Of a stretch of 64,000 nucleotides of DNA, positions 34,266 to 43,048 are shown piece after piece. This DNA is from Porticoccaceae bacterium. Its GTDB lineage: Bacteria > Pseudomonadota > Gammaproteobacteria > Pseudomonadales > Porticoccaceae. The stretch is taken from contig JABJOY010000034.1 in the NCBI GenBank assembly GCA_018664075.1, positions 1-64,000 on the forward strand, written 5' to 3'. Both the position numbers and the translations under genes were made by a program. Below the pieces are notes generated by a model. The model was given only the letters and a program-made list of their open reading frames with translations, had not been told where the DNA came from and ran no database searches. Position 1 is the stretch's first letter; the number at the start of each line of letters is the position of its first letter.

Positions 34266-35480
34266 ATGGATTTAGGTATTAGCGACAAGGTCAAACCCAT
34301 ACTTGAGGAAGTTAAGCATTTTATTGATACCGAGATTCTGCCTCTGGAGCATGAGTATCACGGAGAGGTCTCCAAAGGTGATCGCTGGACTTTTACCGAG
34401 CGCCAAACTGAAATTCTGGAAACACTTAAAGCTAAGGCTAGGGCCAAGAATCTGTGGAATTTCTTCCTTACTCATTTTGAAGGTGGCCATGGTTTAAATA
34501 CTGTTGAGTACGCCTACATAGCACAGGAAACCGGCCGCTCTCATCTCGCTCCGGAAGTGTTTAACTGTGCTGCTCCGGATACCGGCAATATGGAGGTGTT
34601 GGCCCGTTACTGCACAGAAGAGCAAAAAGAGACCTGGTTAAAGCCATTGCTGGCGGGCGAGATTCGCTCGGCCTATGCCATGACTGAGCCAGCGGTGGCT
34701 TCGTCTGATGCGACGAATATCTCCATGTCCTGTGTTGCCGATGGCGACGAATGGGTACTTAACGGTGAAAAAATCTGGATCTCTGGTGCCGGTGACCCGC
34801 GCTGCAAGATAATGATTGTAATGGTCAACACCAACCCCGGTGGCCCCCGCCATGCACAGCACAGCCAGATACTGGTTCCTTTTGAGACCCCTGGTGTGAA
34901 GAATCTGCGCCCCATGGAAATCTTTAATATTGATGATGCGCCCCATGGCCATATGCATATGCGCTTTACCGATGTCCGGGTACCCAAAGAAAATATGATC
35001 CTCGGTGAAGGCCGTGGTTTTGAAGTGGCTCAGGGTCGTTTGGGGCCTGGTCGTATCCACCACTGCATGCGCTCACTGGGTCTTGCTGAAGCTGCTCTTA
35101 AGCTGATGTGCGAACGCTCGTTAACCCGGGAGGCCTTTGGTCGCCCTCTCGCCAAGCTGGGTGCTAATGGCGATATTATTGCCCAGGCCCGTATTGATAT
35201 CGAAATGACCAGGCTGCTGTGTTTAAAAGCGGCCTGGTTAATGGATCACGAAGGCACAGATGCGGCTCAGCCCTTTATCTCAATGATTAAGGTTGCAGCG
35301 CCTAATATGGCATTGAAAATTATCGATGAAGCTATGCAGATGCATGGTGGTATTGGTCTGTCACAGGATACGCCACTGGCGACCTGGTATGGCGCGCAGC
35401 GCACCTTGCGCTTTGCCGATGGCCCGGATTCCGTTCACCGTATGGTGATTGCCCGTCGCGAACTCAGTCAATACAGATAG
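34266..35480 (+). CDS. Acyl-CoA dehydrogenase, ACAD10/ACAD11-like
   Basis: A 404-residue single dehydrogenase of a separate branch. Its FAD loop reads AYAMTEPAVASSDATNI, then GRLGPGRIHHCMRSLGLAE, and the C-terminus has QMHGGIGLSQDTPLA and RFADGPDSVHRMVIAR. These features are typical of the ACAD10/11 group; the human members act on long-chain and 4-hydroxyacyl substrates. The ribosome site AAGGA precedes the ATG. It follows pair 1 by 60 bases and precedes an SDR with a short gap, so the genes 31845-37405 read as one operon. Confidence 0.88.
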   Translation: MDLGISDKVKPILEEVKHFIDTEILPLEHEYHGEVSKGDRWTFTERQTEILETLKAKARAKNLWNFFLTHFEGGHGLNTVEYAYIAQETGRSHLAPEVFNCAAPDTGNMEVLARYCTEEQKETWLKPLLAGEIRSAYAMTEPAVASSDATNISMSCVADGDEWVLNGEKIWISGAGDPRCKIMIVMVNTNPGGPRHAQHSQILVPFETPGVKNLRPMEIFNIDDAPHGHMHMRFTDVRVPKENMILGEGRGFEVAQGRLGPGRIHHCMRSLGLAEAALKLMCERSLTREAFGRPLAKLGANGDIIAQARIDIEMTRLLCLKAAWLMDHEGTDAAQPFISMIKVAAPNMALKIIDEAMQMHGGIGLSQDTPLATWYGAQRTLRFADGPDSVHRMVIARRELSQYR

Positions 35481-35490
35481 GAGAACGACT

Positions 35491-36408
35491 ATGACTATTA
35501 GATACGATGGACAGGTTGCAATAGTGACTGGCTCAGGTAATGGTCTGGGCCGTTCCCACGCGCTGGCACTGGCCGCACGTGGTGCCAAGGTAGTGGTCAA
35601 TGACCTTGGTGGTAATGTTAATGGTGTTGGCGGTTCAAGCGATGCTGCTATGGAAACCGTTGCCATGATTGAAGCCGCTGGCGGTGAAGCCATTGCCAAT
35701 GGTGCCAATGTGGCGAAGATGGATGAAGTTGAAGCCATGGTTACCCAGGCCGTTGAGAAATGGGGCCGGGTAGATATTCTGGTCAACAATGCCGGTATTC
35801 TGCGGGATAAAAGCTTCGCCAAAATGGGTATGGATGATTTTCAGCTGGTAGTTGATGTGCATCTGATGGGCTCCGCCAACTGCTCCAAAGCGGTCTGGGA
35901 GTTAATGCGCGAGCAGGGTTATGGTCGTATTGTTATGACCACGTCTTCAAGCGGTATGTATGGTAACTTTGGCCAGGCCAACTATGGCGCTGCCAAAATG
36001 GCTGTTGTGGGTTTTATGAACACCCTTTGTATAGAGGGTGAAAAGTACAACATCAAAGTTAACTGTCTGTCGCCCACGGCTGGCACTCGTATGCTGGAAG
36101 GACTGGTGACGGATGAGCAGTCGGATATTATGACTGTGGAAGCGGTCACTGCTGGACTGCTGACTATCTGCGATGAAGCGGCTCCCAATCGTAGTATTCT
36201 CTGTGCTGGCGCCGGTGGTTATGCGCGCACTCATATTTATGAGACCGATGGCATCTATCTGCCACCAGAGCGGCAGACCCCGGAAAATGTTCGCGCTCAG
36301 ATTGAGGCTATTGAGAATCCGGAAGGCCAGCAGATGCTGGTGGGTGGTTTTCAGCAAACCAACAAGTTTGTTGCCAAAGCTGCGGCATATCTGACCGACA
36401 AAAAATAA
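35491..36408 (+). CDS. SDR of the MFE-2 hydroxyacyl-CoA dehydrogenase type
   Basis: The 305-residue protein resembles the N-terminal (3R)-hydroxyacyl-CoA dehydrogenase domain of peroxisomal multifunctional enzyme 2 (HSD17B4). Its markers are VTGSGNGLGRSHALALAARGAKVVVNDLGG, VDILVNNAGILRDKSF, TTSSSGMYGNFGQANYGAAK with the YxxxK pair, and a C-terminal extension with DGIYLPPERQTPENV. It would oxidise a 3-hydroxyacyl-CoA to the 3-oxo form. No MaoC hydratase or SCP2 domain is fused, although a separate SCP2 gene lies 1.2 kb away. The ATG at 35491 with AGGAGA is the best start; the frame is open further upstream within the preceding gene. Confidence 0.87.
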   Translation: MTIRYDGQVAIVTGSGNGLGRSHALALAARGAKVVVNDLGGNVNGVGGSSDAAMETVAMIEAAGGEAIANGANVAKMDEVEAMVTQAVEKWGRVDILVNNAGILRDKSFAKMGMDDFQLVVDVHLMGSANCSKAVWELMREQGYGRIVMTTSSSGMYGNFGQANYGAAKMAVVGFMNTLCIEGEKYNIKVNCLSPTAGTRMLEGLVTDEQSDIMTVEAVTAGLLTICDEAAPNRSILCAGAGGYARTHIYETDGIYLPPERQTPENVRAQIEAIENPEGQQMLVGGFQQTNKFVAKAAAYLTDKK

Positions 36409-36427
36409 TAACAATTGGGGCATCATT

Positions 36428-37405
36428 ATGAGAGCACTAGTCTGTAAAGAGTTTGGATCCACAGAAAATCTGACCCTAGAAGAGGTGGATACACCGACCC
36501 CGGGCAAAGGGGAGATTCTGATGGAGATTAAAGCCACGGGGGTTAACTTTCCCGATGTGCTGACGGTTCAGGGCAAGTACCAGTTTAAACCTGAACTGCC
36601 GTTTATTCCCGGGGCCGAATTGGCTGGTGTAGTCTCTGCGGTAGGCGAGGGTGTAACCAGTCGCAAGGTGGGCGACAAGGTGATTGCTACAACACAGATT
36701 GGCGCCTTTGCCGAGCAATGTGTGGTTAATGAGCACACCACTTTTGAGATGGGCAATACCATGTCCTTTGAGCAGGCTGCTGGTTTTGCGATTACCTATG
36801 GCACTTCCTATTACGCGCTAAAGCAGCAGGCTAATATTCAGCCCGGCGAAACTCTGCTGGTATTGGGTGCTGCTGGTGGCGTGGGTATTGCCACTATTCA
36901 GATTGCCAAAGCGATGGGCGCTACTGTTATTGCAGCGGCCAGTTCCGAAGAGAAACTGGATTTTGCCTGTGAAGCGGGAGCTGATCTGCGCATTAACTAT
37001 TCCACGGAGAATCTTAAAGACAAGGTTAAAGAGTTGACTGGTGGCAAAGGTGCCGATGTTGTCTATGACCCTGTTGGTGGTGATTTTTCCGAGCAGGCAT
37101 TCCGCGCTATTGCCTGGGATGGTCGTTTCTTGGTTATCGGTTTTGCCTCTGGTCCAATTCCAGCTATGCCACTGAATCTTGCTCTGCTTAAAGGTGCTTC
37201 TCTGGTAGGTGTTTTCTGGGGTGCCTGGGCGGCCCGTGCGCCTATTGAGTCACGCAAAAACTTTGACGAGCTGATTGAAATGATTGATGGCGGTAAGTTT
37301 TCGCCACTGGTTACTGAGGTTTATTCTCTGGATGACTATAAGGCAGCATTTGCGTCGATCTCGGAGCGGCGTGCCAAAGGTAAAGTGATTCTGTCTAACG
37401 GTTAG
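36428..37405 (+). CDS. NADPH:quinone oxidoreductase-like MDR enzyme
   Basis: The 325-residue zinc-free medium-chain dehydrogenase/reductase contains ATGVNFPDVLTVQGKYQ, PFIPGAELAGVVSAVGEGV, the nucleotide loop VLGAAGGVGIATIQIAKAMGA and the QOR-type GGKGADVVYDPVGG. The family reduces quinones or the double bond of enoyl compounds (enoyl-CoA reductases are close relatives). No zinc ligands are present. It is the last gene of the operon that begins with dehydrogenase pair 1. Two hairpins follow in the convergent interval. Confidence 0.87.
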   Translation: MRALVCKEFGSTENLTLEEVDTPTPGKGEILMEIKATGVNFPDVLTVQGKYQFKPELPFIPGAELAGVVSAVGEGVTSRKVGDKVIATTQIGAFAEQCVVNEHTTFEMGNTMSFEQAAGFAITYGTSYYALKQQANIQPGETLLVLGAAGGVGIATIQIAKAMGATVIAAASSEEKLDFACEAGADLRINYSTENLKDKVKELTGGKGADVVYDPVGGDFSEQAFRAIAWDGRFLVIGFASGPIPAMPLNLALLKGASLVGVFWGAWAARAPIESRKNFDELIEMIDGGKFSPLVTEVYSLDDYKAAFASISERRAKGKVILSNG

Positions 37406-37437
37406 CTGGTTTAGAAAAAAGCTCGTCTTTGGTTTTT

Positions 37438-37481
37438 TGCAGGGGGTAGTGTAGATTTATCTGCTTCTACCCATACCTGCA
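37438..37481. terminator. Hairpin 1 in the convergent qor-like / SCP2 interval
   Basis: TGCAGG plus GGGTAG pairs with CTACCC and CCTGCA, with a three-base ATA bulge, around a 17-base loop. It lies 33 bases after the stop at 37405. A T run (TTTTTT) lies just before rather than after the stem on the plus strand, which would serve minus-strand transcripts coming from the SCP2 gene only after reversal (as an A run). Confidence 0.5.
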
Positions 37482-37510
37482 GCCACAAAACTCAAGGCGT
37501 GTTATAACGG

Positions 37511-37551
37511 GGTTTGCGGCAGCTTCACTAACTCCAAAACTGCAGCAAACC
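37511..37551. terminator. Hairpin 2 in the convergent qor-like / SCP2 interval
   Basis: GGTTTGCgGCAG pairs with CTGCaGCAAACC (11 of 12 bases) around a 17-base loop, 15 bases beyond the SCP2 stop. There is no T tract. It could end or protect transcripts from either side. Confidence 0.5.
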
Positions 37552-37566
37552 TAATACAAAGACCAG

Positions 37567-37866
37567 TTAAGACAGCAGTGGCCCAAGCTTCATAGCCACA
37601 CCCATATCCCCCTGAATCTTCAGCTTTCCGCTCATAAAGGCCATGGTGCCATCCAGCTTGCCGTCAGCCATCTCCATAAAGTCTGCCAGACTGATTGCCA
37701 TGGTGCAGGCAGCCTCCGTGTCTTCATTGCTGATCACATTTGGCACCTGTGATGCGTCCAAAACCAGAATGCCATCATCGCCAAAATCAAATTTCAAGAT
37801 TGAACCCAGGCCGCAATCTTCCCCAATCTTTTCTTTTAAACCTGCTGTAACCAATTCCAATGACAT
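37567..37866 (-). CDS. SCP2 sterol-carrier domain protein
   Basis: A 99-residue single SCP2 domain: LKFDFGDDGILVLDASQVPNVIS, then DTEAACTMAISLADFMEMADGKLDGTMAFMSGKLKIQGDMG, the classic SCP2 ending. It has a hydrophobic lipid tunnel and is thought to bind sterols or fatty acyl-CoAs. No signal peptide is seen; cytosolic. AAGAGGA lies about nine bases before the ATG, and a consensus-like promoter is seen upstream. It is divergent from an MFS transporter and convergent with the hydroxyacyl-CoA dehydrogenase operon, consistent with handling of a hydrophobic substrate. Confidence 0.9.
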   Translation of the reverse strand: MSLELVTAGLKEKIGEDCGLGSILKFDFGDDGILVLDASQVPNVISNEDTEAACTMAISLADFMEMADGKLDGTMAFMSGKLKIQGDMGVAMKLGPLLS

Positions 37867-37931
37867 TGTTGTATCCTCTTGTTATTGATCGGCCCTTAAT
37901 TTTGGGCACGTTTATGAGCATTGTTTCCAAT

Positions 37932-37960
37932 ACTGTAAAAATAATAGTCATTAAACTCAA
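37932..37960 (-). promoter_or_regulatory. Sigma-70-like promoter for the SCP2 gene
   Basis: On the minus strand TTGAGT, a 17-base spacer and TACAGT precede the SCP2 start by about 65 bases. Confidence 0.5.
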
Positions 37961-37998
37961 GACAAATTAATACCACGCAAGACTAACAGATGATAATA

Positions 37999-38019
37999 CA
38001 CTCCGTTGTCAACAGAGTG
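37999..38019. promoter_or_regulatory. 21-base inverted repeat in the SCP2 / MFS divergent interval
   Basis: Arms CACTCcGTTG and CAACaGAGTG flank a single T; nine of ten pairs match. It is centred between divergent genes and close to the probable promoter of SCP2, making it a strong candidate operator. The bound regulator is not known; the double TetR protein has a different site. Confidence 0.55.
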
Positions 38020-38127
38020 ACAGTTTAAGTCGTGTTTTTGACTGTATTCTGTAAGATGGAACCGGGATTAATAATGGCTCTGTTCAGGGAGCCAGTGTCA
38101 CCGATAATAATTACAATAAGGTTATTT

Positions 38128-39429
38128 ATGCATCAGCCACTAGCTGGACCGCAAGCATCACCGAAAGCCACAGGCATACTGCTGTTTCTGCTGCTGCTCA
38201 ATATTCTCAATATGGTCGATCGAACCCTGATCACTAGCTTTGGCACCGCCATTATTACTGATCTGGATTTGAGTGACTCCCAGTTTGGCCTGCTAACCGG
38301 GCCCATCTTTGTCTTTTTCTACTCCATTATGGGTCTGTTTATGGGCGCCCTGGCTGATCGAGTGCATCGACCTCGGCTGATAGCAGCAGGGCTGGTGCTT
38401 TGGAGTGCGTTGACCGCCGTGTCCGGCGTCGCCAAAAATTTCGCCCAGATTGGTGTAGCCCGGCTGTTTATCGGCGTGGGAGAGTCAGCCATGGCGCCCT
38501 CAGCCATCTCCATGATCTCAGATATGTTTCCCAAAGCGAGACGAGGCACAGCCACCGGCATCTACTATCTGGGCGTACCACTGGGGGCCGGAGCTAGCTT
38601 TATAGTCGCCGGAATACTCGGTCCCATGATCGGCTGGCGCAACTGCTTCCTGCTACTGGGTGGTCTGGGGCTGGTTTTAGCCCTGGTGCTGTTGCTGATC
38701 AAAGACCCAGAGCGGGGCGCAATGGAAGAAAAGGGCAGCGCAGAAGAGCAGCAGGAGAGCCTGATAGGAGGCAACTGGCGAAGCATTGTGTCCGATGTCT
38801 TTAATGTCGTGAAATCGACCCCGGCACTTGCCTGGACCATGATCGGCGCAGTATTTTTGCATATACCACTGGGCGCAGGGCAGTTTGCCATTGTCTGGCT
38901 GGAGCGAGAGAGAGGCTTTGGTATCGGCGAAATTAGTGCCACCTACGGGCTGGTCTATATTGTATTTGGTACAGCGGGCACATTTCTGGGAGGCATACTT
39001 AGCGATTGGTATCAGGCCAGATACAGAGGCGGGCGAGTGAGATTTTTAGGCCTGCTGATGTTAGCTGTTACTCCACTACTGATTTCGTTCCGTTTTGTAG
39101 ATCCCTCATCAGCGTTGTTCTATATAGGCATGGCCGCTGGTATGTTCAGCGTAAGCTCCTTCTATGGCCCGGCATTTTCAACGGTTCAGGATCTAACCCC
39201 AGTGCGCTTGCGTGGGGTCATGACAGGGCTGTTGCTGGTGGCCTGCAACCTGCTTGGTCTGGGAATAGGTGCCATGATGACCGGTGTGCTCAGTGATGTG
39301 TTTTTCGCCAATGGGATTTTTGAGCCACTAACTAAAGCCTTGCTCAGTGCTGATATTTTATCGGCCGCCGCGCCATTCAGCTTTATTGTTGCCTCTATGT
39401 ATCTTGAAAAGATGAAAGCCAGGGCCTAA
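38128..39429 (+). CDS. MFS transporter (spinster/NarK-like sugar-phosphate or organic-anion type)
   Basis: The 433-residue protein has 12 predicted membrane helices. Family marks are NMVDRTLI in helix 1, the loop GALADRVHRPRLIAAG between helices 2 and 3, and RLFIGVGESAMAPSAISMISDMFPKARRGTATGIYYLGVPLG across helices 4-5. This is the pattern of spinster-type MFS proteins, frequent beside aromatic, lipid and steroid genes in marine bacteria. The ATG at 38128 with TAAGGT upstream is preferred; a longer frame from 38032 would add a non-hydrophobic tail. It probably imports the substrate of the downstream Atu-type genes or exports a product. Confidence 0.86.
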   Translation: MHQPLAGPQASPKATGILLFLLLLNILNMVDRTLITSFGTAIITDLDLSDSQFGLLTGPIFVFFYSIMGLFMGALADRVHRPRLIAAGLVLWSALTAVSGVAKNFAQIGVARLFIGVGESAMAPSAISMISDMFPKARRGTATGIYYLGVPLGAGASFIVAGILGPMIGWRNCFLLLGGLGLVLALVLLLIKDPERGAMEEKGSAEEQQESLIGGNWRSIVSDVFNVVKSTPALAWTMIGAVFLHIPLGAGQFAIVWLERERGFGIGEISATYGLVYIVFGTAGTFLGGILSDWYQARYRGGRVRFLGLLMLAVTPLLISFRFVDPSSALFYIGMAAGMFSVSSFYGPAFSTVQDLTPVRLRGVMTGLLLVACNLLGLGIGAMMTGVLSDVFFANGIFEPLTKALLSADILSAAAPFSFIVASMYLEKMKARA

Positions 39430-39566
39430 GTCGTCGACGCAGTCGGCCAGCTATTTTTGGGCGATTGGCATAGGCTCTTATATTGCTGGCATAGAATCCA
39501 AAGAGTACTGGGGTTCAAGTCAGTAGTATTTGCTCTCACAAGTGCTGTTTTTGGAGACAATAGGCG

Positions 39567-41381
39567 ATGGCAGAGAAAACCTTAAGTATAGCTGGGGCCA
39601 GCGGGTTCTGGGGTGATGCTGCCCGAGCTACACCGCAGCTGCTAAAAGACGGCAATCTGGACTTTATCGCCTACGATTATCTCGCCGAAATCACCATGTC
39701 GATTATGGCCCGGGCCCGAGCTAAAAACCCCGATCACGGCTATGCCTTGGACTTTATCACCGCGGCCATGAAGCCCAACCTTAAAGAAATCGCCCGCCAG
39801 GGTGTAAAAATTGTGTCCAATGCCGGTGGTGTAAACCCCCAGGCCTGCGCCAATGCACTGCGTACATTGATTGCCGAGATGGGGCTAGACCTCAAAGTGG
39901 CCTGTGTGCTGGGGGACGATATGATTGCCCAGCGAGATCAGCTTGCCGAGCAGGGTTATACAGAGATGTTCACCGGCGCGGCCTTTCCTGCGGTCGATAA
40001 AATTGCCAGCATTAATGCCTATCTGGGTGCCTTTCCGGTGGCTAAAGCATTGGATGAGGGGGCAGATATAGTGGTTACCGGTCGCTGTGTTGACAGCGCG
40101 GTGACTCTGGGGGCCTGTATCCATCGCTTTGGCTGGGGCCGCGATGATCTGGATAAGCTGGCCATGGGCTCACTGGCCGGCCATATTATTGAATGTGGCC
40201 CCCAGGCAACCGGCGGTAACTTTACCGACTGGGAAGAGGTTGAGAGCCTGGAAACCATTGGCTATCCCATTGCCGAAGTGCATGCCGATGGCAGTTTTGA
40301 CTGCTCTAAGCCCGAGGGCACCGGAGGGTTGGTAAGCCGGGCTACCATAGCCGAGCAGATGGTCTATGAAATTGGCGACCCTCAGGCCTATATATTGCCG
40401 GATGTGGTCTGTGATTTCTCTCAGGTCGAGCTTGAGCAGCTGGGTGAAAATCTGGTGCGAGTTACTGGCGCAACCGGCCTGCCTGCGCCCGATACTTATA
40501 AGGTGTGCACCACCTATGCCGATGAATTTCGCGGTGGCACTAATATGACGTTCTATGGGGTGGATGCCGACCGCAAGGCGCAAAAGCTGGCCGATGCTAT
40601 TTTTGCTGCCTCCCGACGCACCTTTAAGCAGCTGGGATTGCCTGACTACAGTGAAACCAGTGTAGAGCTGATTGGCGCAGAGAGCCAGTTTGGTGCCAAT
40701 GCCCAGATCAGCCGCTGCCGTGAGTTGGTGCTAAAAATAGCTGCCAAGCATCCAGAGGCCGCCGGTATTGGCATACTGCTAAAAGAGGCTGTGGGTCTGG
40801 GGCTGGCAACACCGCCGGGTCTGTCTGGCTTTGCCGGTGCTCGGCCCAGCCCATCGCCCGTGGTGAGGTTATTTTCCTTTGCGCTGCCCAAGGGTACAGC
40901 GCAGATTGAGGTGGAGATTGACGGCGTTACCCACCAGGTACCAGACGGCCCGGGGCAGTCCTTTAGTGTGCAAAAATTGCCGCGGCCCACTGCGCCCTCT
41001 GCGCCGACAGATGCCTCGGTTCCAGTACCCCTGATTAAGCTAGCCTGGGGGCGCAGTGGCGATAAGGGCGACAAGGCCAATATCGGCATTATTGCCCGCC
41101 GGCCGGAATACCTTCCCTATATTTATGCTGCGCTGACCGAGCAGGCCGTGGCCGACGGCTTTGCCCATTTTTTACCTGCGCAAGCCGCTGGCAAGACTGA
41201 AAGCTATGTAGACCGTTACCTGATGCCGGGCAGCCATGCTATTAACTTTTTAATTCACGATGTGCTGGGCGGCGGTGGTATGGCCAGTATTCGCAACGAT
41301 GCCCAGGGCAAAGGCTATGGGCAGATTCTTTTAGCACTGTCGATTCCGGTTAGCGCCGAGATTGCCGAGCACATTAAATAA
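39567..41381 (+). CDS. atuA: AtuA-family protein (acyclic terpene utilisation)
   Basis: A 604-residue protein with two parts: an N-terminal DUF1446 domain (about residues 1-455, with SGFWGDAARATPQLL, ADIVVTGRCVDSAVTLG, ECGPQATGGNFTDW and RGGTNMTFYG), and a C-terminal AtuA-like domain (about 495-600, with LAWGRSGDKGDKANIGIIARRP). AtuA is required for citronellol and geraniol growth in Pseudomonas, but its reaction has never been settled. The gene starts the carboxylation module: a ribosome site GGAG precedes it, and the carboxyltransferase gene follows 26 bases later. Family assignment is firm. The symbol is used for family membership rather than proven function. Confidence 0.88.
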   Translation: MAEKTLSIAGASGFWGDAARATPQLLKDGNLDFIAYDYLAEITMSIMARARAKNPDHGYALDFITAAMKPNLKEIARQGVKIVSNAGGVNPQACANALRTLIAEMGLDLKVACVLGDDMIAQRDQLAEQGYTEMFTGAAFPAVDKIASINAYLGAFPVAKALDEGADIVVTGRCVDSAVTLGACIHRFGWGRDDLDKLAMGSLAGHIIECGPQATGGNFTDWEEVESLETIGYPIAEVHADGSFDCSKPEGTGGLVSRATIAEQMVYEIGDPQAYILPDVVCDFSQVELEQLGENLVRVTGATGLPAPDTYKVCTTYADEFRGGTNMTFYGVDADRKAQKLADAIFAASRRTFKQLGLPDYSETSVELIGAESQFGANAQISRCRELVLKIAAKHPEAAGIGILLKEAVGLGLATPPGLSGFAGARPSPSPVVRLFSFALPKGTAQIEVEIDGVTHQVPDGPGQSFSVQKLPRPTAPSAPTDASVPVPLIKLAWGRSGDKGDKANIGIIARRPEYLPYIYAALTEQAVADGFAHFLPAQAAGKTESYVDRYLMPGSHAINFLIHDVLGGGGMASIRNDAQGKGYGQILLALSIPVSAEIAEHIK

Positions 41382-41407
41382 TAGAACCAGTACGACGGAG
41401 ATAGACC

Positions 41408-43030
41408 ATGGCAGTCTTTGCCTCAAAAATAAATACCAGTTCAGAGACCTATCTAAAACAGCGAGCCGAGATGCTCGAGCTGGTGGATAAGCTCAATGAG
41501 CTCAATAGCCGCGGCCGCGCTATTTCGGAAAAGCGCAAGCCGCGCTTTGACAAGCGCGGCCAGTTGACCCCCAGAGAGCGACTGGCGCGACTGCTTGACC
41601 CTGGCATGCCATTTTTGGAAATTAGTAATCTCGCCGGCTATAAGCTGGATACCAAAGATGAGGCCAAATCGATCCCTGGCTCCACAGTGATTGCCGGTAT
41701 AGGTTTTATCTCGGGAGTACGCTGTGCCGTGGTGGTGGACGATAGCGGTATTTTGGCCGGCTCCATGACCACTGCCGGGGGCTATCGAATTCGCCGCGCA
41801 CAGCAAATTTCGCTCGAGCAAAAGCTGCCCTTTGTGCACCTGGTAGAGAGCGCCGGTGGCGACCTAATGAACTATACGGTTGAAGGCTTTAGCGCCGGTG
41901 GTGACCTGTTTGGCAGCCTGGCCAAGCTGAGTAAAGAGGGTATTCCGGTTATCTCTATACTGCATGGCTCTTCCACTGCTGGCGGCGCCTATATGCCTGG
42001 GCTTAGCGACTATGTGATTGCCGTTAAGGGTACCGGCCGGGCCTTTTTAGCTGGCCCGCCACTGCTTAAAGCGGCCACTGGCGAGATAGCCACAGAAGAA
42101 GAACTGGGGGGCTCTGAGATGCATGCCACCACCTCTGGTCTGGCAGAATATCTGGCGGAAAACGATGGCCATGGCATTCAGATCTGCCGTGAAGTGGTGG
42201 CTCGCCTACAGTGGAATGATAACTGCCAGTTGCCTGAGCCGCGGCAGTTTGCCGAGCCCATCTATGATCCAGATGAGCTGGCCGGGGTGATTCCGGTGGA
42301 CTATCGCACCCCTTACGATATGCGTGAGCTAGTAGCCCGAGTGGTGGATGGCTCCGATTTTCTCGACTTTAAACCGCGCTTTGGTGTGTCTACTGTGTGT
42401 ATTCAGGCCGAGATCTACGGCCAGGCGGTGGGCATTATTGGCAACAATGGCCCCATTGACCCCCAGGGTGCCAATAAGGCCACGCAGTTTTTGCAGCTGC
42501 TGGATCAGGCCAATATCCCGGCGCTGTTTTTCCAAAACACCACTGGCTATATAGTCGGCACCAAGTCCGAGCAGGCCGGCATGATTAAGCATGGCTCGAA
42601 GATGATTCAGGCGGTGCGCAATATTGAAGTGCCACGCATTACCTTTATGACCGGTGCCAGTTTTGGGGCCGGCAACTACGGCATGTGCGGGCGTGGCTAT
42701 GACCCGGATTTTCTGTATACCTTCCCCAATGCCAAGATGGGCGTAATGGGCGGCGAGCAGGCGGCCAAAACCATGTCGATGGTGGCTCGAGGCAAAGCGG
42801 CAGCCATGGGTGTTGAGCCCGATGAAGAGGCGCTGGCCGCCCAGGAGAAGGGCCTGGCCCATGTGTTTGACTCCCAGTCTGACGCCTTCTACTGCTCAGG
42901 CCACCTGATGGACGATGGCATGATCGACCCGCGCAATATGCGCAAAACATTGGGACTGCTGCTGGAAACCGTGCGCGAGGCACGCCATAGAACGGTGCGT
43001 CCCAATAGCTTTGGCATTGCCCGCCTGTAA
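41408..43030 (+). CDS. atuC: Acyl-CoA carboxylase carboxyltransferase subunit (geranyl-CoA carboxylase-like)
   Basis: The 540-residue carboxyltransferase moves CO2 from biotin to the gamma carbon of an unsaturated branched acyl-CoA. It shows LTPRERLARLLDPGMPFLE, the acyl-CoA and biotin motifs SAGGDLMNYTVEGFSAGG, HGSSTAGGAYMPGLSDY and FMTGASFGAGNYGMCGRGYDPDF, then GVMGGEQAA. This subunit belongs to the geranyl-CoA/3-methylcrotonyl-CoA carboxylase group. Its neighbour AtuA and the absence of isovaleryl-CoA dehydrogenase or HMG-CoA lyase genes favour the Atu over the leucine (Liu) type. The exact acyl substrate is not settled by sequence. Confidence 0.84.
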   Translation: MAVFASKINTSSETYLKQRAEMLELVDKLNELNSRGRAISEKRKPRFDKRGQLTPRERLARLLDPGMPFLEISNLAGYKLDTKDEAKSIPGSTVIAGIGFISGVRCAVVVDDSGILAGSMTTAGGYRIRRAQQISLEQKLPFVHLVESAGGDLMNYTVEGFSAGGDLFGSLAKLSKEGIPVISILHGSSTAGGAYMPGLSDYVIAVKGTGRAFLAGPPLLKAATGEIATEEELGGSEMHATTSGLAEYLAENDGHGIQICREVVARLQWNDNCQLPEPRQFAEPIYDPDELAGVIPVDYRTPYDMRELVARVVDGSDFLDFKPRFGVSTVCIQAEIYGQAVGIIGNNGPIDPQGANKATQFLQLLDQANIPALFFQNTTGYIVGTKSEQAGMIKHGSKMIQAVRNIEVPRITFMTGASFGAGNYGMCGRGYDPDFLYTFPNAKMGVMGGEQAAKTMSMVARGKAAAMGVEPDEEALAAQEKGLAHVFDSQSDAFYCSGHLMDDGMIDPRNMRKTLGLLLETVREARHRTVRPNSFGIARL

Positions 43031-43048
43031 CTGGAGACTAAAAATACC

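Noticed and set aside
35947..36537. 196-codon frame antisense to the hydroxyacyl-CoA dehydrogenase and quinone reductase genes
   Set aside because: Shadow of two well-supported genes with clear motifs; no domain signature of its own.
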